Both the position numbers and the translations under genes were made by a program. 64,000 nucleotides of DNA from Tribonema minus (Eukaryota > Sar > Xanthophyceae > Tribonematales > Tribonemataceae), in the NCBI GenBank assembly GCA_017506865.1, contig JAFCMP010000168.1, forward strand, positions 372,001-436,000, written 5' to 3'. Shown piece after piece: positions 48,801 through 59,866 of the stretch (position 1 is the stretch's first letter; every line of letters starts with the position of its first letter). The notes under the pieces were generated by a model. The model saw only the letters and a program-made list of their open reading frames with translations, ran no database searches and was not told the origin of the DNA.

Positions 48801-51800
48801 GATGTGAGTGAGGGTGGAGGATTCATACATCTGCAACATGTAACAAAATAGTGTTTGCTCCCCTTCACGGGTCTCGGCGTGGGTGAAGGGGGCGCGTTGC
48901 TGCGTTGAGGGTTCCTGGGCGGCGCATGCACGACTGCAGTGTGAAGTTGAGGTTGAAGTTGATGCACCGCTCATCTCGAACCGTGCGATGACGCTCATGG
49001 ATTTTGACGCGAGCAAGGGGAAGAGGCGTCATGTACGTTGCATGTACCTATCTGCGGGGCCTCGCGCCAATCTAGCAGGTACCTCTATGTGAGAAGGCCA
49101 GTGAATTCATGCCACGTCTGTCCTCGTTGTCTGGATAGCTCAAGTGTGCTACTTGCTTGATTCACGGCCGAAGTACTTCGAAGTATAGACCACACTTGGG
49201 CACGCTCGGGAGGTATACATTGTATTATCATGCAGGGGTTACAGGGGCGCGTGCGGCCAGCGCGTGCAGGCAGCGTATCAGCCCGTGCGCAGCATCAACT
49301 GCCTTCTCCGCGCCTGCGAAAAGGGTCAGAGAGAGAGCGAGAGCGACAGATTTGCTCAACTGCTGAGGCAGTGCACATCTTGAAGATGCGGAGAGGCAGG
49401 CGGCGGCGGTCGCCGTGCGGGGGGAGGGTGCAGCCGATATGCGACGTGTGCTGCGCTGGAGTCACACCCTAGTCTTAGGGTTAGTAACCCTAAGCGCCCT
49501 TGATAGACACCAGCGCCCACCTTCTCGAAACAGGGTGCGCGCGCCGAGAAGCGCCTGCGCAGCATGCGGCAGAACCGCAGCGCCCGTGCGACACGCGGCC
49601 AGCACGCGACATGAGCCGCACGTGCCGGCACCAAAAACCTAACACGGACCCCGTGTCTCTTCTGCGCAGGCGGTCTCGGCGATTGCCAAGGCGCACGGCA
49701 TCCTGCACGCGTGCGACAGCACCTTCAGCACGCCCATCATGGTCAAGCCCATCGACCACGGCTGCGACCTCGTCATACAGGTACGTGCGTTGGCAGGTAG
49801 GTATGCTTGCTCGCCCGATTGCACCAAGCGCGGGATGTGGGCCTGCGACCCTCCGATCACGACCTCAACAAGCTAGCAACCTGCTCTATCTTGCCTCTGT
49901 GTTTCAAGAAGCGGCTCGCGCAGCAGCGACGGCCGCTGCCCGTGCCCCTGTGCAGTGCAGTCGAACGGCGGTGGCGTCGGCGGTGGCGTCGGCGGCAGCG
50001 CCGGCGGTGGCGATGGCGGCGATGCCAGCGCCGCCGTCGCGCGCGCGCATCGAGACAGTGCCCGCTGAGCACTGCTGTGCTTGGTGTTTCCTGCGAATTG
50101 GCGCGTCATGCGCTTCCGTCCTCTGCGCGCCGTATGCCGGCAGCCGTCCGCCTGAGCGCTGTGACGGGCTGCTGCTGCTGCCCCTGGGCATGATGTGGCA
50201 ACGGTCCTTGTTCCCTGTCCCCCGCTGCTTACTGCTGCTGCTGCTGCTGCCCCCGTTCGGTCTCGCGCACAGCTGCCGCACCTCTCTCCGCCGCGTGACT
50301 TCCCTCTTTCTGTCTCGTCCTTGCCTCTCGTTGTGCGTCCTCCCAGTCGCTCACCAAGTATTACGACGGCCACAACCAGACGGTCGGCGGCGCGGTCATC
50401 AGCGCGACGAAGGAGCTCGACGAGCGCATGCACTTCTACCAGAACATACACGGCAACATCCTCAGCCCGCAGTGCTCCTTCTACGTGCTGCAGGCGACCA
50501 AGGTGAGGGTCCGCTTTGAAGTCAGTGTTGAGGTTCAGAGCTGCTGCCGTTGGTGCTGCAGGCAATTCAGGCGAGCGCCGCGCCCCGGGACGTTTGTGCG
50601 AGGGGCGGGGCCTTTTGTGCTCGCTTGAAGTCAGTATTGAAGTTCAGGGCGTCTGCTTCAGCGTGTGTGCTGGCCCGCGGGCCATTTGCGCTGATGCACG
50701 GCGCCTGGTGTCCAGGTGAAAGTTGTAGCACGCCATGCTCTTCAACTTCAGTGCCGCGTCGCTGTGGCGCGTACATGCATTTGGTATGTGCACCCGCAGA
50801 CAGATCTGGCGCCCTGAGCAGAAGAACGAGCTCGCGGCGCGGTACAACTGCAGCGTCTGTAGCGAGGGCGCGCCGTGCTCAGTGCTGCCGAAGTTCAGGG
50901 TGTGTCGGCGCCTATCGCCATCACACTCTCACAGCGCATGCACGCCGGCGTCCCTTGGTGCATGATGGCGACGCTCACGCGCTAGCCCACGGGGCTGTGT
51001 GCACTGACGCATGGCGCCTGGTGTCCAGGTGAAGTTGTAGTGCGCCACGCACTTCGACTTCGGTGCCGCGTCGTTGTACATACCGCGTATATGTTATTTT
51101 TGTATGCACCCGCAGACGGATTTGGCGCGCTGAGCAAAAGAGTGAGCTCGCGGTATAACTGTAACACCTGCAGCAAGGCTCGCTGTGCTCAGTGACCTTA
51201 ACGTCGTCAGGCCTGATGAGTATTTGCCGAGGTTCTTGTAGCGAATGGCATGTCCAACACACACCTGCCATTTGTTGATTCATGGCATCATAAAGCTGTG
51301 CTCACCCGTGCGTACCTACATACCCTCTTCGCCCTGCGCCGCAGACCATGGGCCTGCGCTTCAAGCAGCAGTGCGCGACGGCGCAGAAGGTCGCCGAGTT
51401 CCTGGAGACTCACCCTAAGGTGCGCACAGCGCGAGAACGGTGCAGTTTTGTTGAAGTTGAAGTTGCTGCTGCCCCAGCAGTGCTCGCTGATGCGTGCCAC
51501 TGATGTTTCATGCAGTGCACACTCATGACCCTGGAGACCCACCCCAAGGTACGTGCCAGCAGCGCGATGGAAGATATGGTGTTGAAGTTGAAGCTGTGGA
51601 GGGCCCTGCTCGGTCACCGACGCGAGTGTCTTGCGGGCACTAGGGGGGAGGTTGCGGAATGTTTATGGGGAGACAGGTTGGTGCTGATGCTCCGTGCGGA
51701 GCGCGCGCTCGCTTCGCTGCATGCTCAATGTGTGCACGCGCTGTCTCAACGTGATGTTGCTGCCCCATGAATGAGCTGAGCTTTGCTACGCCCAATGCGT

Positions 51801-54508
51801 GGCGCCGTGTGAACCATCATCGTGATGCGGTTGCCCGGTCTGTGCAACGCCACCACGTAGGTGAGTTGTGCTTTTTGAATGGGCACACACGGTGTTTTTG
51901 GGCCCCTGACAGAATAGTTGAAGCTGGATTCAGCGAGTGAGGGAGCACATGGTGGAGGGCACCACCGCCTGTGCATCTGTGCAGTGCGCGGCTCGCAGCA
52001 TTCATGTCAGATAAATTGTGAAAGTCAGCTGTTTGCAAGCGTTTTGACATGGGCAGTTTGCATGTTTCCAAAACCAACTTCCTTAATCAACACTTGGGCA
52101 GGACTTGATCACCTCACTTTAGTTTTCGGTCAGCATACACGCGGTCAGACGACGCCCATAGCAGTGGGTGCCTTCTGGTTTGCCATCTGTGTCTTTGACA
52201 GTGCCCATTGCTGGATTACGGAGCATTCCCTGGCAGTTCAGGAAGGACGCAGGATCCTTCACAAACCACTTCTCTCTTTTTGCGCCCCAGCTCTCCCACC
52301 TTTTCTCTGCTGCTGTGCATTGGCAACGGTTGCCTGCCCGCACAGCCAGCATTCCAACCCGCTCTTTGCTATTGAACTTGAACTTGCAGGTGCAGACGGT
52401 GCATTACCCCGGCCTGGCGTCGTTCCCGCAGAAGGAGCTCGCCGACAGGCAGCACAAGGGCGGCGTCCACGGCACCATGCTGTGGTTTGAAGTCGCCGGC
52501 GGCACCGAGGTCAGACACTCTTGAAGTTGCAGGACTTGAACTTCCCTAGCGCTGTTCCACTGCGATGATCAATGAACAAAGTGAGGCTTCGCACACGCTG
52601 GTCGATGTTCGCTGTTGTGTACGCTGACGCGAGGTGTGGCAGCGTCGTGGAGTCGTTCAAGGGCGGCGTCCACAGCACCATGTGGTTTGAAGTCGCCGGC
52701 GGCACTGAGGTCAGATAAGTTGAAGTTGTAGTACTCGAGGCAACGAGCAACTGTGCCGCGAGCCGCTTTGGGCTGACCTGAACCTAATCCTGACCCCAAA
52801 AGCGGGCCTAGCCACACTGACGTACATGCAATGTATCTAGCTGTTTGCCCACTTCAGAGATTTGCATCGGGCTGCGCTGTTGGACAGCCAACGGATGTGC
52901 GTCAGGAGTTGCACTTGACAGTTGCTTGCGTTGACAGTTGCATTGCGTCCAAAGTTGCACTGCGAGCCGTTCGCGACCTTCAAGCGAGCTGCACGCCAGT
53001 GTACTCTGTCGTTCCGAACGCTGGCACAGCACGCGCTGCCAGCGCACCTTACATGCTGTTTGCTGCACCTCAGCACGCACACTGTGCTGCAGCAGCATAC
53101 CCCGGTCCCCTCTCACGTAGCCCCCCCCCCCCCCCGTCCCCTTCTCAGGCTGGCCGCAAGCTGATGGACTCCGTGCAGCGCCCGTGGTCGCTGTGCGAGA
53201 ACCTGGGCGCCACGGAGAGCATCATCACGTGCCCCGCCGTCATGACGCACGCCAACATGCTGCAGGTACGCGCTGCGCGCCCGAAGCCGCTGCGTACTCA
53301 CGCTGTAGTCATTCCGAGTGCGCACGAGCCTGGTGTGGTGAGCGCTGACTTCTGTGCGCTCCGCTTGCGCGTGAGCTTCAAGGCCGTGTGTCATCGCATG
53401 CCCCCGTGCCAGTAACACGTACTTGAAGTAATAAGTCAGGTGTGCGCTCAGACAACACACGCGCGCGCATACGCGAGACGCGCGAGAGAATATGGGCGGT
53501 TGTTCCGAGCAGGCGCAAGCCTGGGGCGCGCGGCGCCGTGCACGGACGCAGGGTCGCCTCAGCGCATGTGCGCACTTCGAAGTACATGCTGCCGGTGAGA
53601 CACTGTCAGACTGTCACACGACATGTAGATTCCGTACAGAAGCTTCGAGTTGGATGCCATTCATCTGGGCTTTTTCGCGCCCTGAGCGAGAATTAATGAA
53701 AAGTACATAGTGCACGTACGTCGTGACGCACATCGACATGGTACAAGTACGCGCCGGCGGCCGCGTGCATGCGTTCGCGAGATGCTACTCTGCGTGTGGG
53801 CAGTTTAGTCTCCCAGGCACGAGCCCGGAAGGCGCGCCCCGCGGCGTGCACAAATACGTCAGGACCGCGTGCGTGCATGGGCGCCGCCCGCGTCCGTTGA
53901 GCTGCGCGCTTCCGCAGATGTTGTTTGAGGCGGCGCTGTGTGCTACGCGACACACTCCTCCGGGGAAGTGCGCAGCAGCGCGCACCGCAGCCTCGCGAGA
54001 CAGCGGTGGATGCGCGCGGCCTGATGGTGCCATTGAGGCGCAGATGCGGCTCAATCGTGCTGCACCAGCAGCGCGACCGTGGCGGAGCGTAGCAGACTGC
54101 CGCGTCACCAGCCCGCTCGCGCGCGACGCGTCGCCGCCTGCTCTGGTTCAGCGCGCCGCGTGCGCGCCGATGCCCCCCGCGCGCCCGCGTGCGCGCCGCG
54201 CCGAGGCCCCACTTGCGCGCGCGCGTTCCAAGTAGCACGCGACCCCTGATTCTGACTGCCAGCTGCGCGATGCCAGAGTGGATGACGCTTGTGGACTAGC
54301 GACCGCGAACGTACCTGCAGTACCCAACTCACCAGCGCCGCTGTGCTGCACGCATGCCCCCCCCCCCCCCCCCTGCCCCCCCCGCGCACGCGTGCAGGAG
54401 GACCGGCTCAAGGTGGGCATCACGGACGGCTTCGTGCGCGTGTCGTGCGGCATCGAGGACACGGATGACCTGCTGCGCGCCCTCAAGACGGCGCTCGACA
54501 ACCTCTGA
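45812..54508 (+). CDS. PLP-dependent Cys/Met metabolism enzyme (cystathionine gamma-synthase/lyase family)
   Basis: Ten exons: 45812-45867, 46137-46287, 46790-46928, 48414-48580, 49670-49780, 50347-50502, 51345-51419, 52390-52509, 53149-53265 and 54398-54508; all GT-AG and in phase, 400 residues, the usual family length. Landmarks: TPIYQATTYV, YSRTANPTV (60-68, phosphate binding), CVCTGMAATVTVM, CSYGGTNRAAR, SETPANPTL, HACDSTFSTPIM, and SLTKYYDGHN with the cofactor lysine at 212; then LGATESIITCPAVMTHANM and a C-terminal GITDGFVRVSCGIED. The fold would catalyse gamma-replacement or gamma-elimination on homoserine esters, cystathionine or methionine; sequence alone does not separate synthase from lyase. 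No clear organelle leader is seen. Introns hold many copies of exon borders, most strongly around exons 3 and 4, and make up over 85% of the gene. Confidence 0.93.
46858..47412 (+). repeat. Four tandem copies of exon 3 end with donor
   Basis: The last 61 bases of exon 3 with the donor (donor GT at 46929) recur three times downstream, with donors at 47080, 47245 and 47407 (periods 151, 165 and 162). Each copy runs from GGTCATGACGGCGACGCTC to GGACTGCTCGTACG/GT or close variants, and all four keep GT. Confidence 0.95.
47750..48450 (+). repeat. Tandem copies of exon 4 acceptor
   Basis: The real acceptor at 48413 (GCAG/GCGGCACGAACCGC) is preceded by related sequence with AG ending at 48225, 48017 (weak), 47949 and 47757, roughly 190 bp apart. 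Upstream intron motifs (ACACGCGCACCCA-like, AGGTGTAGCTGAACC-like) repeat in register. Confidence 0.85.
48520..49015 (+). repeat. Decaying copies of exon 4 donor
   Basis: The true donor is at 48581 (GATCTCGAC/GTGAGTG). Related junctions follow at 48657, 48804, 48879 and about 49009. The copy at 48804 is the best preserved (GGATCTCGAT/GTGAGTG); the last has lost the GT (GAC/GCGAGC). Confidence 0.8.
50730..51190 (+). repeat. Two-copy repeat resembling exon 7 acceptor
   Basis: Blocks at about 50735-50890 and 51045-51190 share CTTCAACTTCAGTGCCGCGT-like and GCACCCGCAGAC-like sequence about 310 bp apart. Each contains a CGCAG/AC junction loosely like that of exon 7. Confidence 0.6.
51391..51556 (+). 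repeat. Copied donor of exon 7
   Basis: CTGGAGACTCACCCTAAG/GTGCG at 51403-51424 recurs as CTGGAGACCCACCCCAAG/GTACG, with its donor GT at 51550. Confidence 0.85.
52459..52720 (+). repeat. Copied donor of exon 8
   Basis: The exon 8 end, from GGCGGCGTCCAC to GGCACCGAG/GTCAGA (to about 52516), recurs near 52660-52717 as GGCACTGAG/GTCAGA with a three-base deletion. Confidence 0.88.
53600..53706 (+). mobile_element. Non-LTR retroelement 3' tail in an intron
   Basis: About 105 bp matching the retroelement 3' end (GACACTGTCAGACTGTC... to TTCGCGCCCTGAGCGAGAAT and an AATGAAAAGTAC tail), inserted in intron 9 of the Cys/Met enzyme gene. Confidence 0.8.
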
Positions 54509-54610
54509 TGCGACGCGTTGCCGTGCGCGCTGAAGGCATCGCTCCACAGCTTTTCTGCTGAGGCGTGTGTGCTGCTCGAGACGCAGCACGCGCTCGACAA
54601 CCTCTGATGA
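54487..54610 (+). repeat. Copied end of terminal exon
   Basis: GCGCTCGACAACCTCTGATG, the last codons, stop and next two bases of the Cys/Met enzyme, is repeated about 100 bp downstream in the 3' flank. Confidence 0.85.
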
Positions 54611-54771
54611 GGCGTGTCACAGTTCCACTGCGTGACGTTGGGAGCGACCATGCCCGGTGCGTGGACGTCCTACTGGTGGTGTGACTACCGTCGTCATAAT
54701 GCGTATGCCAATGCGGCGGACACTGCAAGGCAGCGGCGCCGCTGCTGCCTTCGTTAAGCTGGCATCGACGC

Positions 54772-54798
54772 GGGGGGGGGGGGGGGGGGGGGGGGGGG
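54772..54798 (+). repeat. Poly-G tract, 27 bases
   Basis: The longest guanine run in the window, just downstream of the Cys/Met enzyme gene. Confidence 0.85.
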
Positions 54799-55528
54799 AT
54801 TGGGGGACGGAAGGGGAAATACTTCCAAGTACTATACTCACTGATCACATGAAACCGCTGGTTGCGCGCTCTGTGCTTGCTCCGGAACGCGTGTCGTTCA
54901 ATGCAACATTGCTCAACCGCCGCCGCTCGACCGCGTCAGCTTATGCTCGGTGCTGTCTGATTGGCGTCAGGGCTGCTGCCTCAAATGCCTGTTGCCAGTC
55001 ACCTGCGGTGGCTGTGCCAGACGACAGCGTCGGCTGCGCACATGGTTGTGAGCATGCCGGGCGTACACGCAAGCTGCTTTGCTATTGCTGAAGCGGCAGG
55101 AGTGCAGCGCCTAAGCATTGCCAGACTTATGCACGAGTAGCACTGAAGGAAGGTCGTCAAAGCGCATTGAGCTGCTGTTGTTGAAGAGGCGAGAGCGCGC
55201 CTCAGCAAGGAATGCCTGTTTTGATACGATTACCTGTGGCGATGATCGATAATTGATACTTCGAAGTACAATATGATGTCAATATCATCGAGCCATTTCG
55301 ATGAGATCGGAATATTTTGCATTTACCATCCGCAGCTGGATTGCTTCGCGCCCTGAGCGAGAATTAGTACAGGTACAGAAGGGGGGGGGGCACATGGAGG
55401 AGGACGTAGTGGAGGATCCCGAGATGCCATTTGGCGGCGTCGGCGTGTGAGTGGTTGTCGTTGAGACACTTTCAGAAGTCACACGACATGCAGATTCCGT
55501 ACAGCAGCATCAAGTTAGACCATCATAT

Positions 55529-56648
55529 GGGCTTTTTCGCGCCCTGAGCGAGAATTAATAAAAAGTACAGAAGGTGTTGTGGGCGGCTTGTGGCGGCGCA
55601 TGTCACCACATGGCATCCTGCACAGAGCGTGCTGCGCATATGTGGTTGAAGCCGCATGACCTGTGTGCGGGACACCAGACGTGCAATCTGTGAACAAGAG
55701 GCTCTTGTTTGCTTTTCCTGCAATCATTTCACTTCAACGTCTCCGCTGGGGTTTAGAGTATCTGTACATCATGACATTCGTGCGCGCAGCGGCACTGTCC
55801 TAGGCTTTGCAGCACAGGTGTTGCTTACCGCCCAGCTTTGGGGGCTGGCACGGCTCCAACGGCTGCATTTTGCAGGCATGGGTGTGGCCTTGTTCGGATG
55901 TGGACAGGAAGCAGTAGTGAATGCAAGATGTAACATCAATGAGCGTCAGATGACCTTCAAAAGAGGGACAGAAGCACCGCCCGTGCTGTGCAGGGCATGC
56001 GACTGTGCAAGCAGCAAGAAGTACATCACTTTCAGAAGTCACACGACATGCAGATTCCGTACAGCAGCATCAAGTTAGACCATCATCTGGGCTTTTTCGC
56101 GCCCTGAGCGAGAATTAATAAAAAGTACAGAAGGTGTTGTGGGCGGCTTGTGGCGGCGCATGTCACCACATGGCATCCTGCACAGAGCGTGCTGCGCATA
56201 TGTGGTTGAAGCCGCATGACCTGTGTGCGGGACACCAGACGTGCAATCGGTGAACAAGAGGCTCTTGTTTGCTTTTCCTGCAATCATTTCACTTCAACGT
56301 CTCCGCTGGGGTTTAGAGTATCTGTACATCATGACATTCGTGCGCGCAGCGGCACTGTCCTAGGCTTTGCAGCACAGGTGTTGCTTACCGCCCAGCTTTG
56401 GGGGCTGGCACGGCTCCAACGGCTGCATTTTGCAGGCATGGGTGTGGCCTTGTTCGGATGTGGACAGGAAGCAGTAGTGAATGCAAGATGTAACATCAAT
56501 GAGCGTCAGATGACCTTCAAAAGAGGGACAGAAGCACCGCCCGTGCTGTGCAGGGCATGCGACTGTGCAAGCAGCAAGAAGTACATCACTTTCAGAAGTC
56601 ACACGACATGCAGATTCCGTACAGCAGCATCAAGTTAGACCATCATCT
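55529..56648 (+). repeat. 560-bp direct tandem duplication
   Basis: Two nearly identical units, each ending in the retroelement tail. I see only isolated base differences (for example CAATCTGTGAAC versus CAATCGGTGAAC), so the duplication is young. The short frames inside are not convincing genes. Confidence 0.93.
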
Positions 56649-56687
56649 GGGCTTTTTCGCGCCTTGAGCGAGAATTAATAAAAAGTA

Positions 56688-57180
56688 CACCTGCATGAAA
56701 ACTTTGAGATGGAGTCTGCGTGGAGCTGGGTGGCCCTTAGAAGGGTCTGTCTGTGGGGGGAGAGTCTTGCAGCTTTGTTTGGTATCCCTGCTAGTGTGTG
56801 GGGGACAGTCGCTTGCGGATGCTTTGTTGGGGGTGATATGGGAGGCCCGGTGAACCACCGTCCCGCTCATCAAGGAGGCGATGCTTTGCTTAGTTATATA
56901 GCCTTTCTTTCTAACGTCAGCGCCTGGCGCCCAGTGACTCCCTCTGCTTATCTTTATGATATCGGGGTTCACGTAGATAGCCACAATCTCCAGTTCAGGG
57001 CCCATTATGGTGACCTTGGCCTGCATGAAAACTTTGAGATGGAGTCTGCGTGGAGCTGGGTGGCCCTAAGACGGGTCTGTCTGTGGGGGGAGAGTCTTGT
57101 AGCTTTGTTTGGTATCCCGCTAGTATGTGGGGGACAGTCGCTTGCGGGTGCTTTGTTGGGGGTGATGTGGGGGGCGGGGT
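56688..57180. repeat. 330-bp spaced direct repeat
   Basis: CCTGCATGAAAACTTTGAGA and about 150 bp after it recur about 329 bp downstream with few changes. On the minus strand a frame reads KVTIMGPELEIVAIYVNPD, vaguely like a retroelement endonuclease strand. That is weak. Confidence 0.7.
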
Positions 57181-57413
57181 GTGGCGTGCAGCTTTGCATG
57201 CTACATCCAAGAGTGAGAACAAGGCGACACACCTACAACATGGCATTTCCACAGCCACAAGTGGAATATAATAAAAGTACATCGGGAGTACACTAGGCTG
57301 CTGCGTTGACGCAAGCTTTTCGATTGCATAGGCAACCCGGCCTCCCTTGGGCCTTTATAAATACAAGTCCATACGTACATTTCGCGCCCTGAGCGAGAAT
57401 TAATAAAAATACA

Positions 57414-58885
57414 TTGCGGCAGCACATGTTGCACCTCAAGTGGCCTCGGCGGCATCACTAACTGCAGCATCAACAGCAGCGGCTGCGGGCATAGGCAACA
57501 CAGCTGCTACAGGATCTACTAGCCTAAGGGCTGCTGCAGCACCTGCAACAGGAGCAGCGTCGGCAGGCGGCGCCGCAACCGTGCCGGCTGCGACAGCGGC
57601 AATGGCGGTGGCAGCGGCCAATGCGGCAGGTGCTGCACCAACACCTGCGGCAGCAGCAACACCACTGGCAGCAGCAGCAACGGCAGGCGGCACAGCTGCA
57701 GCACCAGCGCACGCAGCAGCGGCAGCCGTCAATGCAGGCGCTGCACGTTCCACACCAGCAATGCTACAAGGCGCAGCAGCAGCAGAGGTGGCGCGCCTGC
57801 CCCTCATGCGGACGATCGCCACAGCTGCCACATCTCTACGTGCAGCAACAGGTGACAAGCTGGAACATATACTGCCACCAGCGCTAACGCCACTGCAGCA
57901 GCAACCACCTACGCAGCAGCCGCCGCTGCGGCCGACAGCAGGTGGTGGCACTGGTGCGGATGCTGCTTGCGTACTTGACGCCAGTGCTCTGCAGTTGCAG
58001 TGTAGCCTGAAGCGCCCCAATCAGAGTGCGCTTGCAGATGCCGTCGCTACCGAGCTTGCAGATAAGGTGGAGGCGGACCTGCAACAGCTGCCGCAGGGCA
58101 CGCAACGCACGCAAGCACTTGCTCGATTCCGGTCGCAGCGCCACATGCACTCGATCGGCATGGCATTCCTCAACGAGCCCATGTACTCCACAACGGCTTC
58201 GTTCGATGGCCTATCCTGGCAGCTGGCCGTCAAACGCGCCATCGAAGTAGAGGAGCAGACGGCAGGCTGCAAGCTGTGCGGGAAGTCGCCGGGCGGCACC
58301 CTGCATGCACGGCTGTGTCAAGCGCCACGCGTCAAGGCGCACGACACCATCGTCCACAATAGCGTCAAGAGGGCCACGCAGCGCATCCTGCGGCAATACC
58401 TCAAAACGGGACTGGTGGACGAGGACTACACGCCGTTTCTGGGGTCCGCCGGGCCGCCGGGGAGTCGCAGGATGGACATCGTGCTGCCTGCCGACGCCTT
58501 CCCGGTGACCGGCTATGACGACCCGACACGCCACCTACCGCTCATGGTGGACGTTACCTGCTTCGAGGCACAGGTGGCGTCGCGGGCGGCGAAGACTGCA
58601 GCAGACCCCGAGCGATGCTGCCGCGACCAAGAGGCCACCAAGACTACCCACTATTCTGGTCATTATGATCAGAATTGCTACAAACTTGCCACTTTGGCAA
58701 TAGGGTCATTTGGCAGCATCGGGGAGCAGGGGCGGAAGCTGCTGGAGGCTGTGGCAACGGAGTATGCCAGCAGGATGTCAGTGCCCGGAGGAGCGCGCCC
58801 TAAAGCTCTCAAGGCATCGCCCTGGCGCGCTTACGCTCGGCACTGTCGGCAGCGCTCCACATGGCGTACTCTGGCCGTGTCATGA
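57414..58885 (+). mobile_element. 5'-truncated non-LTR retrotransposon, C-terminal ORF part
   Basis: One open frame of about 480 codons without an ATG starts right after a preceding tail, so the copy is truncated at its 5' end. The N-terminal third is Ala/Thr/Pro low complexity. Then follow a CCHC knuckle (CKLCGKSPGGTLHARLC) and a restriction-endonuclease-like domain: RRMDIVLPAD, LPLMVDVTCFEAQVASRAA and KTTHYSGHYDQ, then LAIGSFGSIGEQG. That order is the C-terminal end of a LINE-type replicase. No reverse-transcriptase core is present. The 3' flank (58900-59085) carries the tail shared with the other copies. Confidence 0.75.
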
Positions 58886-58899
58886 CACACATGGCAGAA

Positions 58900-59266
58900 T
58901 CCAGGGGGGGGGGGCACATGGAGGAGGACGTAGGGGAGGACCCCGAGATGCCATTTGGCGGCGGCGGCGTTTGAGTGGTTGTCGTTGCGACACTTTCAGA
59001 CTGTCATACGACATGTAGATTCCTTACAGCTAGATGCCAATCATCTGGGCTTTTTCGCGCCCTGAGCGAGAATTAATAAAAAGTACATTGGAGGACATAG
59101 GGGAGGATCCCGAGATGCCATTTGGCGGCGGCGGCGTTTGAGCGGTTGTCGTTGACACACTTTCAGACTGTCACACGACATGTAGATTCCGTACAGCAAG
59201 CTTCAAGTTAGATGCCATTCATCTGGGCTTGTTCGCGCCCTGAGCGAGAATCAATAAAAAGTACAT
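58900..59266 (+). mobile_element. Two consecutive retroelement 3' tail units
   Basis: Units of about 180 bp end at about 59086 and 59266. Both contain GAGATGCCATTTGGCGGCGG, a CACTTTCAGACTGTCA-like block and the CGCGCCCTGAGCGAGAAT tail. The first is the 3' flank of the truncated element; the second repeats it head-to-tail. Confidence 0.85.
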
Positions 59267-59866
59267 TGTGAATGTATCCTGGACATGTGCGTGCGTACAG
59301 CATGGCAGTCGACCGCATATGCGACAATACCACCAGCCCACAGATGATGACGTCAAGGATGCAGACAACATGTCGCAGTCTGCTTAGCACATATGTATAT
59401 AGAATTGTGCACTGTGATCCGAATGCTGTGCAACCGACGATCGCGTCCGCTGCACGTCAAACCTCTTCAAGTACAACTGTCACTCATGACCACTACCGAG
59501 TGCCCAATAACGCGGCTCTCTGCTTGCCGTAACGGCACCTAACGTCAACATCAATAGCATCAGAGATGGCCAGATGTCGCTACATCCGCGTGGCTCCAGG
59601 ACTGCGCTGCCGCACACGCTGTCCTGCAGCGCGTCAATATGCCTCCGCGTCATGCTGCGCCGCCGCCACTGCCACACGCACCACCACCGCGGCTTTGGCC
59701 AACGCAATGCCTTCTCCGCAGCGCCGCTGCGCGTTGCTCAGCAAGAGCGCGAGGGACGCAAGGCTTGCGCCCTCATCGGCTGCGCTAGTGCCTCCTTCCC
59801 GCCGCGCGCCGCTTGTGCCGGCAAACTGCCGAAATGATACACTAAAAACCTTGTGGCGCGCAACCA
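59267..59866. other. Intergenic, no gene recognised
   Basis: It lies downstream of the minus-strand WD40 gene. Short frames only. Confidence 0.4.

Larger units (their letters stand above)
55340..57413 (+). mobile_element. Array of retroelement 3' tails and fragments
   Basis: The tail signature CGCGCCCTGAGCGAGAATTA recurs at about 55350, 55539, 56098, 56659 (one base changed) and 57383, each followed by a short AATAAAAA(G)TACA-like end. Between tails lie unrelated segments, including the 560-bp repeat and a 330-bp repeat. This looks like serial insertion of truncated copies at or beside earlier tails. Confidence 0.8.

Noticed and set aside
55515-56638. Pairs of identical 140- and 70-codon frames
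   Set aside because: They repeat only because of the 560-bp duplication. No start context or domain is seen.
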